Of a stretch of 64,000 nt of DNA, positions 9,667-18,733 are shown one piece after another. Under the pieces are notes generated by a model. It ran no database searches. It was not told the DNA's origin and worked only from the letters and a program-made list of their open reading frames with translations. Both the position numbers and the translations under genes were made by a program. Location: contig NZ_CP107811.1 in NCBI RefSeq assembly GCF_036346105.1, positions 6,653,501-6,717,500 on the forward strand. Reading direction: 5' to 3'. The stretch's first letter is position 1. Every line of letters starts with the position of its first letter. The stretch is from Streptomyces sp. NBC_00539 (GTDB lineage Bacteria; Actinomycetota; Actinomycetes; Streptomycetales; Streptomycetaceae).

Positions 9667-10884
9667 ATGAACAGGACCTCCCGACTCAACTGCGTCATCC
9701 CCCCGTACCTGCTCAAGAAGCTTCTGGACAGCGAAGACGGCGAGGTGCGCCAGGCTGCCTTGGCCACCATGCTGACCACCGCGCGCCTGCGGGGCGAACG
9801 AGCGGTCCGGGCGTCCCTCGCCGGCCCGGCCGCAACCGCGACCGGTAACGGTCGACGCACCGTCTTCGACTGTGACCAGGGGAGCTTCCTGGCATCCGCA
9901 GTCCTGGCCAGGTCCGAGGACGGACCGGTGTCCGCGGACGAGTCCGTGGACCGGGCGTTCGACGGGCTCGGCCTGACGCGCGATTTCTACAAGGAGGTGT
10001 TCCGGCGCGACTCGATCGACGGCCACGGTATGCGCCTGGACGGGTACGTCCACTTCAGTGTGAAGTTCAACAACGCATTCTGGGACGGGCGCCAGATGGT
10101 CTTCGGCGACGGGGACGGGAAGATGCTGGGAGACCTCACCAGATCCCTCGATGTGATCGGCCACGAGTTGACGCACGGAGTCACCGAGCACACTGCGGGA
10201 CTGGCGTACCACAACCAGCCCGGGGCCCTGAACGAGTCGATGTCGGACGTCTTCGGTTCGCTGGTCAAGCAGTGGTCGCTGAAACAGTCGGCCGAGGAAG
10301 CGGACTGGCTGATCGGGGCCGACGTGTGGACCCCGGGGATCGATGCCGACGCCCTGCGCTCGATGAAGGCCCCGGGGCACGCGTACGACAACGCGCTGTT
10401 CGGGAAGGACCCCCAGCCGGACCGGATGAGCAAGTTCGTCCACCTGCCCGACACGGAGGAAGGGGATTCCGGCGGCGTGCACTTCAACTCCGGGATTCCG
10501 AACAAGGCGTTCTTCCTCGCCGCCATGGGCATCGGCGGGTTCGCCTGGGAACGCGCCGGGACCATCTGGTACGAATCGCTCAAAGCGTCCGGCGCCGAGA
10601 CCCAGTTCCAGGATTTCGCGGACACCACCTTCCAGAAGGCAGGTGAACTCTTCGGAGCCGGCAGTGCCGAGCAGTCGGCTGTGCTGGCGGCATGGCAAGG
10701 AGTGGAAATCCCCATCAGGGGCGTGCCGACCGGAGTCGCCCGGGCGCGGAGCCTTGCGGTCAACGGGGAGGCCGGGATGGGGCGACACGACGGCCTCGGA
10801 GCCCTGAACAGGCAGGTGGGGGAGCTGAGTGCCGAGATGGCGAGGCTGGCCAAGGACGTGGCCGCACTGAAGCGCGCCGGCTGA
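9667..10884 (+). CDS. Protealysin-like M4 metallopeptidase, no signal peptide
   Basis: The 405-residue protein is a thermolysin-family zinc peptidase. HELTH at 166-170 and E190 in NESMSDVFG supply zinc ligands and the catalytic glutamate, and H272 in DSGGVHFNSG is the expected catalytic histidine. The N terminus (NCVIPPYLLKKLL) matches the short PLN-type propeptide of protealysins, not the long propeptide of thermolysin, and there is no signal peptide, so it may act in the cytosol or leave by a non-Sec route. The last 30 residues form a probable coiled coil. AGGAGG lies before the ATG at 9667. The emfourin inhibitor gene often found beside protealysins is not visible here. Confidence 0.92.
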   Translation: MNRTSRLNCVIPPYLLKKLLDSEDGEVRQAALATMLTTARLRGERAVRASLAGPAATATGNGRRTVFDCDQGSFLASAVLARSEDGPVSADESVDRAFDGLGLTRDFYKEVFRRDSIDGHGMRLDGYVHFSVKFNNAFWDGRQMVFGDGDGKMLGDLTRSLDVIGHELTHGVTEHTAGLAYHNQPGALNESMSDVFGSLVKQWSLKQSAEEADWLIGADVWTPGIDADALRSMKAPGHAYDNALFGKDPQPDRMSKFVHLPDTEEGDSGGVHFNSGIPNKAFFLAAMGIGGFAWERAGTIWYESLKASGAETQFQDFADTTFQKAGELFGAGSAEQSAVLAAWQGVEIPIRGVPTGVARARSLAVNGEAGMGRHDGLGALNRQVGELSAEMARLAKDVAALKRAG

Positions 10885-11050
10885 CCACCTCCACTCCGGA
10901 GCGGACTGCACACCCCGGGCGGTCGAAGCGGAATGCACTCCTGCCGCCGGGGGCACCAGCCGTGTGGTGTCGAGGCCCGTGTGGTGCCAAGGCCGGGAAT
11001 CACGCCGAGCAGCCCACGTGGTGGGGCAGGGGAGCAGGTCCGGCCGGCAC

Positions 11051-11251
11051 TCAGGTCGTGATGGGTTCGTCGTCGTACCTGCCGCCTATGCAGGTCCACA
11101 GTCCGGTGCCGGAGTCGTACACCACCTTTCCGTGGGCTGCCACGCACGCCGGTCCGGTGACAGCCGGTGCCGCAGCCTGAGCGACGGGAACCGCGGCCCC
11201 GAGAGCAGCCAGTACGAGGGCGCTGATGAATCCGAGAAGTCGAGTACGCAT
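11051..11251 (-). CDS. Small secreted protein, 66 residues
   Basis: A clear Sec signal peptide (MRTRLLGF, then a hydrophobic stretch ending AQAAA) precedes a mature part of about 38 residues with two cysteines that could form one disulfide. AGGAG precedes the ATG. No family is recognised. It stands alone, convergent with the peptidase gene and divergent from the membrane protein gene at 11405. Confidence 0.7.
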   Translation of the reverse strand: MRTRLLGFISALVLAALGAAVPVAQAAAPAVTGPACVAAHGKVVYDSGTGLWTCIGGRYDDEPITT

Positions 11252-11404
11252 GGGGAACTCCTGCAAGGACGAGCACTTCAACACATCACACAGCAACACA
11301 ACAACTCCAGACTCACCCTGTGTTGGGTCGAGCGCACCCTGGAGGGGTGATCAAGAGGCGCGCTCCGGGCGGCGTTCCCTGCGGACGAGCGGCAGGCTGG
11401 AGTT

Positions 11405-12784
11405 ATGGAGAACACGCCTGAGGTGACCGTCGGCGGGAGTGACGGCCTCGGTTTGCGGAAGGTCCTCATCGACGGCAGGCCCGTCGGCAGCGTTCGGTCC
11501 CGCAGGGAGCTCCGAGGACTCCTGCGTCGTGCCGGTCTGCCGCCTGACCAGCCGGTCCGTTGGTTCGGTGCGGACGACACCGTCTGGCCGGACCGAGCGT
11601 GGCGGCGACGGGCGATCGGCTCCTTCATGGTTCTCGGGCTCCTGGTGACCGCGTACCCGCTCTTTCGGATCGGACTCTCGGACAGCGGTGACGCCCTGAC
11701 CTACGGCGGGAGGATCGCTGGATTCACCGTCCTCGTTGCCGCCCTGATGGAGTTGGCTGCGGCCGCAGCCGCTGTCGACTACTGGCGGAGGAGACGATGG
11801 AGTTACTCGGGGGTGACGGTTCTGGCCGGAGTGGTCCTCTCCCTCGTCTGCAGCATCCTGTTCCTCTCCCTGCAGATAGGCGAGTGCTTCACCGGCTACA
11901 CCCTGATCGGGATGGCCCTCGCGGCGTGGTCCTCGGTGGCGCTGTTCAGGCTCATCAGGTGCCGGGCGTGGCAGGGTCTTCACGTTCCGAGGAGAATCGC
12001 GATCGGGGTGATCGTCTCCACCCTCCTCGCCGTTACCAACCTTGCCTACACGCAGCTCTACGTTCCCTACGTGATGCCCCCGGTGCTACAGAGTGGGGCC
12101 GAGTTCAGGGACTCGGTCCTGGCGAGGGGAGGGAAGCGCATGTACGTGACGGTCCATCTGCACGTGAAGAACGCCGGCCAGGTCCCTGTTTACGTCCTCG
12201 ACAGCATCTACTGGATCCACGGTGGTTCGGCCAGCAGTTTCTCCGACGGCAAGGCTGCGAGAGACGATCTGATCTACGACGGCGCGTTCGTCACACCGGT
12301 GGGGCGCGTGCTGAACCCGGGTGAAGAAGTCCTGCAGGATGCGGTGGTCGAGATCAACGATCCGCAGGCGCGCAATTACGAAGCGATCAAAGCGCAGACC
12401 GAGGTGTACGTGATCAGGAAGGACAGAATGACCATGCCCGCCGATTACGAGCGTTCCAAGGCGGTGGGCGCGAGGATCAGCAGGGAGGCCGGAGGAGGGG
12501 ATCCCCCCAATGCCGAGTACAGGTATCGGTCTGACATCTCGAACAGTAGTGAAATCCTCAACTTGACCCGGCGTCGGCAACGCATCTCAGTGTGGAAGGT
12601 CAACTATGGGGAGTGGCCTGCCATCGTGGTGGACGTGTCACCGCCGGGTGATCGCATAGTCTTCGACCCCGTGAGCGTCTACAAGAACCAAAAGGTCATC
12701 GACCGGTACGGCCTCACGCGGGTCCGCGGTTCCATGGCGCAGATGCCCTACCGTGAGCTCCTCGACAAGGCCCGCTCCGACTAG
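11405..12784 (+). CDS. Membrane protein of unknown function
   Basis: The 459-residue protein has a cytoplasmic N terminus of about 70 residues, four predicted membrane segments between about residues 70 and 220, and then a large, mixed extracytoplasmic C-terminal domain of about 240 residues with regular beta-strand-like spacing (MYVTVHLHVKNAGQVPVYV). That domain resembles an Ig-like or beta-sandwich fold but I do not recognise a family. A GGAG lies close to the ATG. Its 3' end is antisense to a decayed gene fragment. Confidence 0.78.
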   Translation: MENTPEVTVGGSDGLGLRKVLIDGRPVGSVRSRRELRGLLRRAGLPPDQPVRWFGADDTVWPDRAWRRRAIGSFMVLGLLVTAYPLFRIGLSDSGDALTYGGRIAGFTVLVAALMELAAAAAAVDYWRRRRWSYSGVTVLAGVVLSLVCSILFLSLQIGECFTGYTLIGMALAAWSSVALFRLIRCRAWQGLHVPRRIAIGVIVSTLLAVTNLAYTQLYVPYVMPPVLQSGAEFRDSVLARGGKRMYVTVHLHVKNAGQVPVYVLDSIYWIHGGSASSFSDGKAARDDLIYDGAFVTPVGRVLNPGEEVLQDAVVEINDPQARNYEAIKAQTEVYVIRKDRMTMPADYERSKAVGARISREAGGGDPPNAEYRYRSDISNSSEILNLTRRRQRISVWKVNYGEWPAIVVDVSPPGDRIVFDPVSVYKNQKVIDRYGLTRVRGSMAQMPYRELLDKARSD

Positions 12785-12990
12785 GACCGGCGGCGATGGC
12801 CGCAATCGGTCCTTCGCGCCCCAGACGTACCCGCCGAGGTCTGGGTCAGCGGTTTCGCGGTCGAGGAGACGGTCGTCCAAGGAGGCCCGCCAGACGTCCG
12901 CGGAAGGGAACGTCTTGCAGCGGGCCTCGACGCAGTACCGGAAGAGGTACCGCAGGTAGAGATCGTGGGGGAGCCGGATGGTGGGGGCGC
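12785..12990 (-). pseudogene. Protein-like remnant without a start
   Basis: One minus-strand frame reads APTIRLPHDLYLRYLFRY, then CVEARCKTFPSADVWRASL, then DDRLLDRETADPDLGGYVWG. The composition is balanced, unlike shadow frames, and most codons end in G or C. There is no usable start and the frame continues into the antisense of the preceding gene, so it looks like the 3' part of a lost gene. I cannot name the family. Confidence 0.4.
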
Positions 12991-12992
12991 GG

Positions 12993-13490
12993 TCAATCCG
13001 AGGCTTGTACCGGGCTGATCTCGAAGGCCCCGCACAGCCGCAGGTGGGAGGGGATCTGGACGGCCTGGAAGCTGTTCGGCGGGTAGACCTTGACGTAGGT
13101 CGACACCGGGCGGCAGCTCGGCACCACGCTCCGGCTGTTCGTGCGGAAGACCGCAGTCACGGTCTGGCCGGGGGACACGGACACCGTGTTCACCGGCTCG
13201 CCGGTGCGGATCGCCGAGGTGCCGATCTGCCGGTGCTGGACGTCGATGACGCTGACTCCGGGGTATCCGCGCAACGCGCAGGTGTGGGTTGAGGTATTGG
13301 TGAACAGGATCGGGTAGTAGAGGGATCCTGCGGCGCCTTCCGGCTCGCCGACCGTCAGGTGCAGGTCGGCCACGTGGCAGGTGGGGGCACTTGGCAGGGC
13401 CGTTGCCTGGGTGGCGCCGACGGAGACGCCGGCGGTTGCCAGGAGGGCTGCGGCAGCGATGGTCGTTGCCCGGTTCACGACGTTGCTCAT
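12993..13490 (-). CDS. Secreted DUF4232 protein
   Basis: This 165-residue protein has a signal peptide ending near residue 32 (TQATALP) and a DUF4232 domain: CHVADLHLTVGEPEGAAG near the start, FTNTSTHTCALRGYPGVSV in the middle, and a C-terminal cysteine in LRLCGAF. DUF4232 proteins are exported beta-sandwich proteins common in Streptomyces and mycobacteria with no assigned activity. Cysteines are paired as expected for an extracytoplasmic protein. The gene stands alone. Confidence 0.88.
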   Translation of the reverse strand: MSNVVNRATTIAAAALLATAGVSVGATQATALPSAPTCHVADLHLTVGEPEGAAGSLYYPILFTNTSTHTCALRGYPGVSVIDVQHRQIGTSAIRTGEPVNTVSVSPGQTVTAVFRTNSRSVVPSCRPVSTYVKVYPPNSFQAVQIPSHLRLCGAFEISPVQASD

Positions 13491-13985
13491 GACGCCAACT
13501 CCTCTGTCATGACGAGGGTATTACTGGCATTCGGCGCACACGAATGGGGCTGTGCCGGCGCTTTCGCGGTTGCCCGGTCGAGCGGTGCACTCCGCGGCGG
13601 GCACTGCACGCCTGATGGCGCCATTCTACCGGCGCGGGGTCCTCGCGGCTTCTCGGCGGCGGGAGCACGGAAAGGGCGCGCGCCACACGGCCCGGCAGCT
13701 CCTCCCGCCTCCTGTGCACCAGTTGCCGGCGGTGGAGGTCTCCTTCACACCCGGGTGCGGCCCAGGACCGGAACGTCGGCCCGGCAGGCGGTCTGCGCCT
13801 GTCCGACTTAACTTGGAACCGTGGTCTCACGGTGAGTGCGGGCAGCACAGCGGGCGGCAGACGGTATGCGCCGCCGGCGTCAAAGGCCATCGGCTCCACT
13901 GCCCAGCGATGCCGTACCAACCTCTCCTGAAGTCGGCCCGAACGCGCCGCCGAGCAGGAGTTCCCATTTTCCTTCGGAGCGCATC
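13491..13985. other. 495-bp intergenic region
   Basis: This gap lies between two divergent secreted-protein genes. No frame in it reads like protein, and I see no hairpin or repeat worth reporting. It presumably holds the promoters of both genes. Confidence 0.6.
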
Positions 13986-14516
13986 ATGAGTGCTTTGAGA
14001 TGGCGTAGCACACTAACGGTACTTACCTCAGCTGTCTTCGTTTCCGGCATGGTCGCCGCACCGAGCGTCGTCGCTGCCGGGCCGCGGGCACCGCAGAGTA
14101 CGACCGTCCACGTCCTCGGCGGCGCCTCCGGGCAGTCGCCGGACCTGAAGAAGGGGTGTTTCTTCCGCGACGGTACGGCGCCGAACGGAGGAAGTGACAT
14201 CGGAGGTACGCCTCCCCGCTTCCAGTACGGCAACAGCCCCTACCTGGGCGCGCAATTCGACTCGTGCGGCGACGTCGTCAGGGTCTACTTCGGCGGATAC
14301 AACTCCACCCACTACAACATCCGCTATGTATCGCCCACCTCTGGACGCTGGGTACAGACAGAGCTCACCGGAGGCCCCCGGAGAGTGTGGACCATCACCG
14401 CCGAGGCGGGTGACTACAACTTCGTCGTCCAGGCGTGCAACCGCGGCGGCGCTCTGAGCCACTCTTCCTGCACCCGTTGGTCCCCGCAGATCTACCTGAA
14501 CGCCCGCCCGTGGTGA
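13986..14516 (+). CDS. Secreted protein of unknown function
   Basis: The 176-residue protein has a signal peptide (hydrophobic stretch after MSALRWRSTL, cleavage near AAGPRA). The mature part has four cysteines and a central region rich in Tyr, Ser and Gly (VYFGGYNSTHYNIRYVS). I chose the ATG at 13986, preceded by GGAGCG; upstream in-frame residues are arginine-rich. It is followed 28 bp later by another secreted protein, so the two form an operon. No family recognised. Confidence 0.75.
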   Translation: MSALRWRSTLTVLTSAVFVSGMVAAPSVVAAGPRAPQSTTVHVLGGASGQSPDLKKGCFFRDGTAPNGGSDIGGTPPRFQYGNSPYLGAQFDSCGDVVRVYFGGYNSTHYNIRYVSPTSGRWVQTELTGGPRRVWTITAEAGDYNFVVQACNRGGALSHSSCTRWSPQIYLNARPW

Positions 14517-14544
14517 CGGATTCGAACCGGTTGAAGGAGCAGTC

Positions 14545-15003
14545 ATGGGCACGCTTCCACGTTCGGCCTCCCACTGGCCGCGACGCTTCGTGCTGAGCGC
14601 GACAGCACTGGCCGCGATCGGCCTCGCCGCCTCGCCGGCCGGCGCAACTCCCCCCGACGCAGCCACCCCGGCCGCGTCAACCCGAGCCGCTCTGCACAAG
14701 GCGCCGGGGAACCTCTATTTGTTCCAGTACACCTACCGGGGGCACCTCAAGATCGGCGGAGGTAACTTCACCCTCGGCGGCAAGGTCTATATAGCCGTCA
14801 AGTACAACTTCGGGCAGGTCAGGTACCAAGACAACGTGATCGCGAAGACGAATTCGGGCATCCCCGGCGGAGCCGTCTACCTGGAGACGAACATCTCCGC
14901 TCCCTGCGCCCCCGGCAACAACGGCTACGCCCAGGCGTACGACTACAACACCAGGACCTGGTCGCCGAAGCTACCGGTGGCGATCTGTGTGCGGTTCGAC
15001 TGA
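14545..15003 (+). CDS. Secreted protein of unknown function
   Basis: The protein has 152 residues with a signal peptide ending near AGATPP. The mature domain has two cysteines and a Tyr/Gly-rich pattern (GNLYLFQYTYRGHLKIGGG) resembling beta-strands. GAAGGAG precedes the ATG. It is co-transcribed with the secreted protein just upstream, and their shared composition (Tyr, Asn, Gly rich) suggests they act together outside the cell. A strong hairpin follows. No family recognised. Confidence 0.75.
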   Translation: MGTLPRSASHWPRRFVLSATALAAIGLAASPAGATPPDAATPAASTRAALHKAPGNLYLFQYTYRGHLKIGGGNFTLGGKVYIAVKYNFGQVRYQDNVIAKTNSGIPGGAVYLETNISAPCAPGNNGYAQAYDYNTRTWSPKLPVAICVRFD

Positions 15004-15030
15004 ACCACCGGTGCGCAGCGCGCAAAATAC

Positions 15031-15076
15031 CGCCCTCGTCGGCCGACCAGATCGCTTTGGCCGGCCGGCGAGGGCG
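15031..15076. terminator. Strong bidirectional hairpin
   Basis: CGCCCTCGTCGGCC (15031-15044) pairs with GGCCGGCGAGGGCG (15063-15076) over 14 positions with one G-U wobble. It lies between convergent genes and probably stops transcription from both sides. Confidence 0.8.
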
Positions 15077-15099
15077 CCGTCGTTCTGCCGGGCCGGTGT

Positions 15100-16101
15100 T
15101 CAGAAGGTGATGGTCCGTCCCTCGGGTTCCGCCTGTCGCGCGGTGTAGGCGACGCCGTGGACTTTGATGCCGTCCGGGTTGAGGAGGGTGATCGTGCCGC
15201 CCTGGTCGCCGAGGCGGAAGCCGTTGCCGCTCGCGACGGTGAGGGTGGTGCCGGGTTCGAGAGTGCCCGCCGGCAGCGGGAGGGGCTGCCGGTTGCGGTC
15301 GGTGAGCTGCCAGCCGCGCAGGTCGACCGGGGCCGGTGAGGTGTTGAGCACGGTGACGGCTTCCGGTGCGGAGCCGGATGGGTTGACGAGTGCGGCCATG
15401 ATCCGCAGGGGTTCGTCGCGGTCGCTGGAGCGGGGCGGTGCGGTGTCGATGGAATGCCCGGTGTTGTCGTCGGTGTGCCAGGACTGGGACTGGAAAGCGA
15501 GGAAGATGCCGACCCAGCGGTTTTCGGCGGGGAGGTGCACGAGCATGGCGCCGTCCTGCCGGACGCCGTCGTCGGAGCGGAAGCGCCCGCTGTTGCCCTG
15601 GTTCATGTGGATGTCGTGTACGCCGTTGCCGGGCCGGAAACCGAACACCTTGTCGGGGATGTTGGCCTCGGGGCCGAACCGTTGCCCGAAGACGTAGAGG
15701 GTGGCGGTGGGGTCGGCGATGGCACGCTGCACGTAGTGGTCGAGCAGGTCGGCCAGGTCATTGTCGGCGCCCTCGACATCGGGCGGGAGCACTCGCATCG
15801 AGGCGGGGTCGAACAGGTTGCCGCGGATGAAGTCCAGGCCGGCCGTGCCCGGCCGTGACGCCAGGGCCGTCCATCCGCTGCCGGCCGGCGGGAGCAGCTC
15901 GGTCACGGGGTGGCGCAGGTCGTCGTCGACCAGGTAGAGCAGTTCCGAGGGCGCCTGTTGCGACTCGACGTTGACGGCGGCCCGGTAGTGGGTGCCGGCG
16001 TTGTCGGTGAGGTGGATCTGGTAGTGAGGGGTATCGCTGGATCCCTCCCGGCGCCGGTCTACGGCGCGGGCGGCCAGGACACCGTAGCCTTTTAGCGGCA
16101 T
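15100..16101 (-). CDS. DUF2278 (YukJ-like) protein with C-terminal lamin-tail domain
   Basis: The 333-residue protein starts MPLKGYGVLAARAVDRR, typical of DUF2278/YukJ proteins, and contains the family segment VFGQRFGPE followed by HDIHMNQGNSGRF. The last 90 residues (EAVTVLNTSPAPVDLRGWQL onward, ending in YTARQAEPEG) match a lamin-tail domain, a beta-sandwich often attached to nucleases or surface proteins. The frame is open far upstream, but the ATG at 16101 begins exactly at the conserved N terminus. It is divergent from an MBL-fold hydrolase gene across about 545 bp. Function of DUF2278 is unknown. Confidence 0.85.
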   Translation of the reverse strand: MPLKGYGVLAARAVDRRREGSSDTPHYQIHLTDNAGTHYRAAVNVESQQAPSELLYLVDDDLRHPVTELLPPAGSGWTALASRPGTAGLDFIRGNLFDPASMRVLPPDVEGADNDLADLLDHYVQRAIADPTATLYVFGQRFGPEANIPDKVFGFRPGNGVHDIHMNQGNSGRFRSDDGVRQDGAMLVHLPAENRWVGIFLAFQSQSWHTDDNTGHSIDTAPPRSSDRDEPLRIMAALVNPSGSAPEAVTVLNTSPAPVDLRGWQLTDRNRQPLPLPAGTLEPGTTLTVASGNGFRLGDQGGTITLLNPDGIKVHGVAYTARQAEPEGRTITF

Positions 16102-16367
16102 GGGCCATCCTCTGGATTCCGGTGGGAGCGGCACGGCCGGGGTGCGGACGTGTCGAGGGAACGGACGGGGCGCGGGCCGTCCGGGACGCAGGCCCGGCCG
16201 GCCGGTGCCGACGGGGCGTCGACCTCGTGCATCCCGAGGACGTCGCGGGTGGAGCCGGTGGTGGTGCCGGCCGGGTCCTTCGCCGTGTACGTTGCCCGGC
16301 CCTCGGGCCCGAAGCAGCCGACGGGCCGGTGATGGTTCGCCCGCTTCCAGGCACCGGTGACCGCCAT
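16092..16367 (-). CDS. Doubtful small ORF upstream of the DUF2278 gene
   Basis: The first 50 residues (MAVTGAWKRANHHRPVGCFG onward) read plausibly and GAGGGTGAG lies before the ATG. The rest is arginine- and proline-rich. It overlaps the DUF2278 start by 10 bp, which would fit translational coupling, but it may be spurious. No other gene is visible in 16102-16647. Confidence 0.22.
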   Translation of the reverse strand: MAVTGAWKRANHHRPVGCFGPEGRATYTAKDPAGTTTGSTRDVLGMHEVDAPSAPAGRACVPDGPRPVRSLDTSAPRPCRSHRNPEDGPCR

Positions 16368-16647
16368 GTCTCACCCTCGTCGCACGCCGGGGCAGCCCTG
16401 CCGGCTGCCGACCCTCCTCGCCGTTATCCCCCGGCCGCGCCCCGAAAGGATGCCGCATCGCCCAATGTTCACCCGCCTTGCCCTGCGCACGGCGCTGACC
16501 GCGGGCGCGCGGGGGTGGGGCTCGGGCCCCGGCCGCCGCCGCTCGGGGCGGGCGGGCCGCCTCGCCGGCAGCGCTCGTCCCAGCACTGCGGCGCCCCGTT
16601 GACAAGCGTAGATTTGATGGTGCGCCCGGCTGGAGGGAGACGATCCC

Positions 16648-17748
16648 ATGGACACAGCCATCCGCATCGAGGTACTGCCTGCGCGACTGGGCGACTGTTT
16701 GCTCGTGGAGTGTGTGCGGGGGAGCGGGCCGCCTTGGCGCATGCTCGTCGACGGCGGCCCTCCGGGCACCTGGCCCCGGCTCGAAAAGAGGCTGGGCCGG
16801 CTCGAACCCGACGAGCGGCACATCGATGTAGCCGTGGTGACCCACATCGACAGTGATCACATAGGCGGCATGCTCTCGTTCCTGCGGAGCGAGTATGCCG
16901 AAGACGTCGGTGATTACTGGTTCAACGGCCCTCCGCACCTGCCGTCCAGGGGCCGGGTGGAGGGCAGCGTCGCGGAGGGGCAGAGCCTGATAGCGGCGCT
17001 GCTCGGGGAGTCCGCCGGTCCCGTGCTGCCGTGGAACCGGGCATTCGGCGGCGGGCCCATCGACACCGGGGACGAGTCCGGGTTCATCGAGGTGCCGGTC
17101 CCGGACGGGCCGCAGATCACCGTGCTTTCACCGACCAACGAACGCCTGGTGATGCTGCAGCACGAGTGGGCCGAAGCCGTCGACCAGGCCAGGCGCGGCT
17201 GGCAGGGCGTGAGGCCCGAGCCCGACCTCGTGAGGTCCGACGTCCTGGAACCCCTCGGGGATCTGGCCGCCCTTGCCGCTCGCAAGACGGCCGACGACAC
17301 GACCGCTCCGAACGGGAGCAGCATCGCGCTGCTGATAGAACACCGCGGTGCCCGCGCCGTGCTCGGGGCGGACGCGTTCGGCCCCGTGCTCGGGGCCGGT
17401 CTGCGCGGGGTAGCCGCCCACCGCGGCCTGCCGGCCCTGGAGCTGGACGCTTTCAAACTTCCGCACCATGCCAGTCGGCGGAACGTGACCGAGGCCCTGC
17501 TCGAAGCCGCCCCCGCCCGGCACTACCTCGTGTCCACCAACGGGGACACCTACCACCACCCCGATGACGAGGCGCTGGCCCGCGTCATCCTGAACGCCCC
17601 GGACGGCCTGACGCTGTGGTTCAACTACCGCACGCTGCGCACCGCCCGGTGGGAGGATCCTCAGCTGTACGAGCGATACGGCTACTCCGCGCGCTTCCCC
17701 GAGGCACCGGAGACGGGCACGGTCCTCGAACTGCCGGCGACGGCGTGA
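16648..17748 (+). CDS. MBL-fold metallo-hydrolase
   Basis: This 366-residue protein has the metallo-beta-lactamase signature THIDSDHIGG at about 65-74 (HxDxDH), a downstream LGADAFG aspartate segment and KLPHHAS late in the protein, which supply the binuclear metal ligands. The pattern is closest to the ComEC/Rec2-like and phage-defence-associated MBL proteins, not to antibiotic lactamases or glyoxalase II. No signal peptide or membrane segment is visible, so it is cytosolic. It is divergent from the DUF2278 gene. Substrate unknown; a nucleic acid or nucleotide substrate is possible but not shown. Confidence 0.86.
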   Translation: MDTAIRIEVLPARLGDCLLVECVRGSGPPWRMLVDGGPPGTWPRLEKRLGRLEPDERHIDVAVVTHIDSDHIGGMLSFLRSEYAEDVGDYWFNGPPHLPSRGRVEGSVAEGQSLIAALLGESAGPVLPWNRAFGGGPIDTGDESGFIEVPVPDGPQITVLSPTNERLVMLQHEWAEAVDQARRGWQGVRPEPDLVRSDVLEPLGDLAALAARKTADDTTAPNGSSIALLIEHRGARAVLGADAFGPVLGAGLRGVAAHRGLPALELDAFKLPHHASRRNVTEALLEAAPARHYLVSTNGDTYHHPDDEALARVILNAPDGLTLWFNYRTLRTARWEDPQLYERYGYSARFPEAPETGTVLELPATA

Positions 17749-17938
17749 CCCGCACAGGACCCGGGACCTCAATTCCGGGGGCCCGGCGGTATTCCTTCGC
17801 CGAAGTCGAACCTTGCCCGCTCCACGCTCGGCTTCGACCACCGGCCCGCCCGCATCCTCCGGCGGCGACATGCGTAATCCGCCGGGCAGAGCCGATTGGT
17901 GATCCGGCTGTCTGACGGTGAGGTCCTATGCTACGGAG

Positions 17939-18628
17939 ATGATCAATGCCATTGAACTCGTCATATTCGACTGCGACGGCGTGCTGGTGGACAGCGAGCG
18001 CATCGCCGCGCGTGTGCAGGTAGCGCTGGGTGCCGAGTTGGGCTGGCCGCTGACCGAGGACGAGGTCGTGGACCGGTTCATCGGCCGCTCACATGCGGCC
18101 ATCCGTGCACAGATCGCGGCGCAACTCGGCGAGGACACAGCCACTACCTGGTCGGAGAGGTTCGAGCGACTTCACAGTGAGGCCGTAGACGCCGAGCTCA
18201 GCCCGGTCGAAGGCCTGCCCGAAGCCCTCGACGCGCTCACCCTGCCGACCTGCGTCGCCTCCAGCGGCTCCCACGACAAAATGCGGCACACCCTCGGCCG
18301 CACCGGACTCTACGAACACTTCACCGGCCGCATCTTCAGCGCCACTGAGGTCGCCCGGGGCAAACCCGCCCCGGACCTGTTCCTGCACGCGGCCCGGCAC
18401 ATGGGCGTCGATCCGGCCGCCTGCGTGGTGGTCGAGGACAGCCGGCCCGGTGTTCGCGCTGCCCGCGCCGCCGGCATGCAGTGTTTCGGCTATGCCGGCG
18501 GGCTCACCCCGGCTGAACGACTCGAAGGCCCCGACACCACCGTCTTCCACGACATGCGCGACCTGCCGACGCTCATCGCGGAACGGCAGAACGGTAGCCA
18601 CCTGCACCGGCCCCTTCACGCGAGTTGA
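17939..18628 (+). CDS. HAD-superfamily (subfamily IA) phosphatase
   Basis: This 229-residue protein has the HAD catalytic motif FDCDGVLVDSE with nucleophile D11 and acid/base D13, motif II ASSGS, and motifs III/IV in GKPAPDLFLHAA and VVVEDSRPGVRAA. The cap domain between motifs I and II is alpha-helical, as in sugar-phosphate phosphatases and beta-phosphoglucomutases. The ATG at 17939 sits very close behind ACGGAG; a GTG at 17918 is an alternative start. It is a single-gene unit. A sugar or hexitol phosphate is the likely substrate class. Confidence 0.92.
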   Translation: MINAIELVIFDCDGVLVDSERIAARVQVALGAELGWPLTEDEVVDRFIGRSHAAIRAQIAAQLGEDTATTWSERFERLHSEAVDAELSPVEGLPEALDALTLPTCVASSGSHDKMRHTLGRTGLYEHFTGRIFSATEVARGKPAPDLFLHAARHMGVDPAACVVVEDSRPGVRAARAAGMQCFGYAGGLTPAERLEGPDTTVFHDMRDLPTLIAERQNGSHLHRPLHAS

Positions 18629-18733
18629 CAGGTGCTTCGCTGCGCGAACCGTGGGTCAGCGGCCCGGTGATGTGTGAACGGCGCCGCGACGGCCGATGAC
18701 ACCCCCGCCCGAGCCGCTGGAACCCGCGCGGGG

